Assembly (NCBI GenBank): GCA_903877945.1
Contig: CAIRFY010000646.1
Span: 1 to 16,706, forward strand
Direction: 5' to 3'
Length of the DNA stretch: 16,706 nt
Source of the DNA: an uncultured Oscillochloris sp.
Lineage (GTDB): Bacteria; Chloroflexota; Chloroflexia; Chloroflexales; Chloroflexaceae
How positions within the stretch are numbered: the stretch's first letter is position 1; each line of letters begins with the position of its first letter. The translations under genes and the position numbers were made by a program. Below, piece after piece: positions 15,002 through 16,706 of this stretch. Under the pieces are notes generated by a model that was not told the DNA's origin, made no database searches, and was given only the letters and a program-made list of their open reading frames with translations.

Positions 15002-15019
15002 CGTCTGATCACCGCCCAG

Positions 15020-15066
15020 CCCTCACCCCGGCCCTCTCCCTCTGGGAGAGGGGCAGGGGGTGAGGG
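15020..15066. repeat. Short-form palindromic repeat between the carboxylase subunit genes
   Basis: A 47-bp hairpin with left arm CCCTCACCCCGGCCCTCTCCC and right arm GGGAGAGGGGCAGGGGGTGA, then GGG, around a very short TCT loop. It fills most of the 79-bp gap and ends 14 nt before the ATG at 15081. Confidence 0.92.
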
Positions 15067-15070
15067 AAAA

Positions 15071-15079
15071 GAGAGAAGG
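15071..15079 (+). promoter_or_regulatory. Ribosome-binding region that favours the ATG at 15081
   Basis: The purine run GAGAGAAGG sits directly before the ATG at 15081. The in-frame GTG at 15060 lies inside the palindromic repeat and adds MREKREG, seven residues with no counterpart in biotin carboxylases, which begin MFKKVLVANRGEIA. Confidence 0.7.
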
Positions 15080-15080
15080 T

Positions 15081-16562
15081 ATGTTCAAAAAAGTATTAGT
15101 TGCCAACCGTGGCGAGATCGCTGTCCGCATCGTGCGCGCCTGCTGCGACCTGGGCATCGCCGCCGTGGCAGTGTACGAACCTGACGATATTGGGGCGCTA
15201 CACGTGCGTCTGGCTAACGAGGCATACGCCCTCAGTAGACCAGGCAGCTACCGCAACCCCGACGAGATGCTCGCCGTGGCTCGTCACGCTGGGGTGGACG
15301 CCGTTCACCCCGGTTACGGGCTGATCTCCGAACACCCTGGCTTTGTGCGAGCCTGCGAGGATGCCGGGATCGTGGTGATCGGGCCGGGCAGTGCCGTATT
15401 GGAGCAGGTGCGCAACAAGATCGGCGCGGTCGCCCAGGTGCGGGCTGCCGGTATCGCCACGACCTACCCCTCATCACGGGCCTTCGCGCCCGACGAGGGC
15501 GCGGCCATGCTCGTCGAGGCTGATACCATCGGGTTCCCCCTGGTGGTCAAGGCCCACGCCGGTGGGCACGGGCGCGGCACCCACATCGTCCGTGATCGTG
15601 ACTCGCTCGTGTCGGTCGTTCTGCGCTCCTCTGGAGCGGCCCAGGCGTTCTATGGCGACGCCCACATCTACCTGGAGGCCGCAATGGCGACCTCGCGCTA
15701 TATCGAGGTGCCAGTGCTGGGTGATAACTACGGCACCATCATCCACCTCGGCGAGCGCGACGGCTCCATCCAGCGCAACACCCGCAAGGTGATCGGCGAG
15801 TCTCCCGCCCCCGGTATCAGTCAGGCCCAGCGCGAGGCGATCTGGCAGACCGCCTTGCATGTCGCCCACATCTTCGGCATCCGTGGGGCCGCCACAGTCG
15901 AGTTTGTGGTCGATGACGCGGGCCAGCACCACTTCACCGAGATCAAGCCACGTATCCAGGTCGAGCACTTGGCGACCGAAATGATCACCCGGATCGACCT
16001 GGTGCGCGAGCAGTTGCGTATCGCCGCCGGTGAGCGACTCGGCTACACCCAAGATCAAGTGCGCCTGAGCGGGGTGGCCATGTTCTGTCGGATCAATGCC
16101 GAAGACCCCTGGCACGGCTACCTGCCCAGCCCCGGCCATATCACCAGTTTTCGCACCCCCGGCGGGCCAAATGTGCGCGTAGATACCTACGCCTACGCCG
16201 GTGCCACCGTACCCGTCCACTACGACTCGCTGCTGGCCAAGCTCGGCGTCTGGGGGGCCACCCGTGAGGAGTGTCTAAACCGGGTGCAACGTGCGCTCCA
16301 GGAGTTTCAGATCAGCGGTGTGCGTACCAACCTCGGCCTGCTGCGCCTGATCGTCAACGACGAGGAGTTTGTCACTGGCACCTACACCACCGAGTCGAGC
16401 CAGCGCCCCCTGATGGACGCGCCGCCCCCCGATGATAACCTGGGCGATCTGGCAGCCGTGGTGGCACTGGCCTTCCTCAGCCGCATCCAGTCGGCCCGCC
16501 CTTCCACCCCGCCTGTCTTCACTGGCGGGTGGTATCGCGATAGTCGTAAGCTGCCCTCGTAG
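15081..16562 (+). CDS. accC: Biotin carboxylase subunit of acyl-CoA carboxylase, diverged at the active site
   Basis: An ATP-grasp enzyme that normally carboxylates biotin on a carrier protein; 493 residues, usual AccC length. The fold is clear: MFKKVLVANRGEIAVRIVRA, VHPGYGLISEH, AGGHGRGTHIV, RIQVEHLATEMIT, EQLRIAAGERLGYTQ, FCRINAEDP and VPVHYDSLLAKLGVWG. Compared with E. coli AccC (numbers from memory) several conserved residues are changed: the Gly-rich loop has His163 at G165 and Thr167 at M169; K202 is Ala200; H209 is Tyr207; H236 is Thr234; E241 is Gly239; and the metal/ATP-contacting N290 is Lys289. K159, K238, E276, E288, R292, Q294, E296 and R338 equivalents remain. No biotinyl carrier gene is seen in the window. 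It pairs by position with the preceding carboxyltransferase. It may be a specialised or catalytically weakened paralog; family certain, activity uncertain. Confidence 0.88.
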   Translation: MFKKVLVANRGEIAVRIVRACCDLGIAAVAVYEPDDIGALHVRLANEAYALSRPGSYRNPDEMLAVARHAGVDAVHPGYGLISEHPGFVRACEDAGIVVIGPGSAVLEQVRNKIGAVAQVRAAGIATTYPSSRAFAPDEGAAMLVEADTIGFPLVVKAHAGGHGRGTHIVRDRDSLVSVVLRSSGAAQAFYGDAHIYLEAAMATSRYIEVPVLGDNYGTIIHLGERDGSIQRNTRKVIGESPAPGISQAQREAIWQTALHVAHIFGIRGAATVEFVVDDAGQHHFTEIKPRIQVEHLATEMITRIDLVREQLRIAAGERLGYTQDQVRLSGVAMFCRINAEDPWHGYLPSPGHITSFRTPGGPNVRVDTYAYAGATVPVHYDSLLAKLGVWGATREECLNRVQRALQEFQISGVRTNLGLLRLIVNDEEFVTGTYTTESSQRPLMDAPPPDDNLGDLAAVVALAFLSRIQSARPSTPPVFTGGWYRDSRKLPS

Positions 16563-16603
16563 GACAAGGTTCAGATCAGCGTTACAGTGTGTGGTGTTTG
16601 TAA

Positions 16604-16652
16604 TGCGGGCTTCCAGCCTGCCAGATGCGTGTCGGCAGGCTGGAAGCCCGCA
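16604..16652. repeat. Second-family inverted repeat downstream of the biotin carboxylase gene
   Basis: Perfect 19-bp arms TGCGGGCTTCCAGCCTGCC and GGCAGGCTGGAAGCCCGCA flank an 11-nt loop, 41 nt after the stop codon. The sequence is unrelated to the CCCTCACCCC family. It could end or stabilise the operon transcript, but no T-run follows the right arm, so it does not meet the usual intrinsic terminator pattern. Confidence 0.88.
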
Positions 16653-16706
16653 CTACGAACCGTAAGGCATGTTTCAATCTAGCGTGACAATTCAGCGACG
16701 AAACGA

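Noticed and set aside
15060..15080. GTG start for the biotin carboxylase
   Set aside because: It lies in the palindromic repeat, adds seven charged residues absent from the family, and a purine-rich site precedes the ATG at 15081.
16604..16652. Intrinsic terminator call for the inverted repeat after accC
   Set aside because: The stem is strong but is followed by CTACGAACC, not a U-tract, so it is listed as a repeat with possible 3'-end function.
16653..16706. Possible start of a further feature at the right edge
   Set aside because: About 54 bases with no open frame, RNA signature or clear promoter; nothing can be supported.

Overview
The window is high-GC DNA from what looks like a Chloroflexota bacterium of the Chloroflexus/Roseiflexus/Oscillochloris kind. 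That assignment is an inference from gene style and from the abundant CCCTCACCCC...GGGGTGAGGG palindromes between genes; no rRNA or other taxonomic marker is present. Every base belongs to one of six genes or to short, repeat-filled gaps.

Layout: selA (selenocysteine synthase) is on the minus strand at 15-1379. A divergent intergenic region holding one full-length palindromic repeat follows. Five plus-strand genes then run to 16562: an acyl-CoA dehydrogenase (1627-3261), a 3080-residue multidomain synthase (3343-12585), a Sfp-type phosphopantetheinyl transferase (12696-13511), an acyl-CoA carboxylase carboxyltransferase subunit (13478-15001) and a biotin-carboxylase-like subunit (15081-16562). 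The five have one orientation, short gaps and one overlap, so they are probably one operon. The window closes with a second, unrelated inverted repeat.

How the genes fit: the carboxylase subunits could make malonyl-CoA. The synthase has an acyltransferase with a malonyl-type HAFH motif and could use it iteratively. The transferase is the obvious candidate to install phosphopantetheine on the carrier domains. The acyl-CoA dehydrogenase may act on the precursor or product. The synthase order is KS-AT-KS-(carrier)x5-KR-DH, which resembles polyunsaturated fatty acid synthases (PfaA) and enediyne PKSs in its tandem carriers, KR-DH tail and neighbouring transferase. It differs by a second KS with an intact Cys-His-His set inside the same chain.

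The two most striking signals are in the synthase. First, all five carrier domains have threonine (codon ACG each time) where the phosphopantetheine-bearing serine is expected. Second, the palindromic repeat that fills the gaps between genes also occurs six times inside the synthase gene, always in the same reading frame, as the linker after each carrier domain and between AT and the second KS. A different repeat, a five-unit heptamer array, is inserted in frame in the phosphopantetheinyl transferase. The biotin carboxylase has lost several residues normally conserved in its active site.
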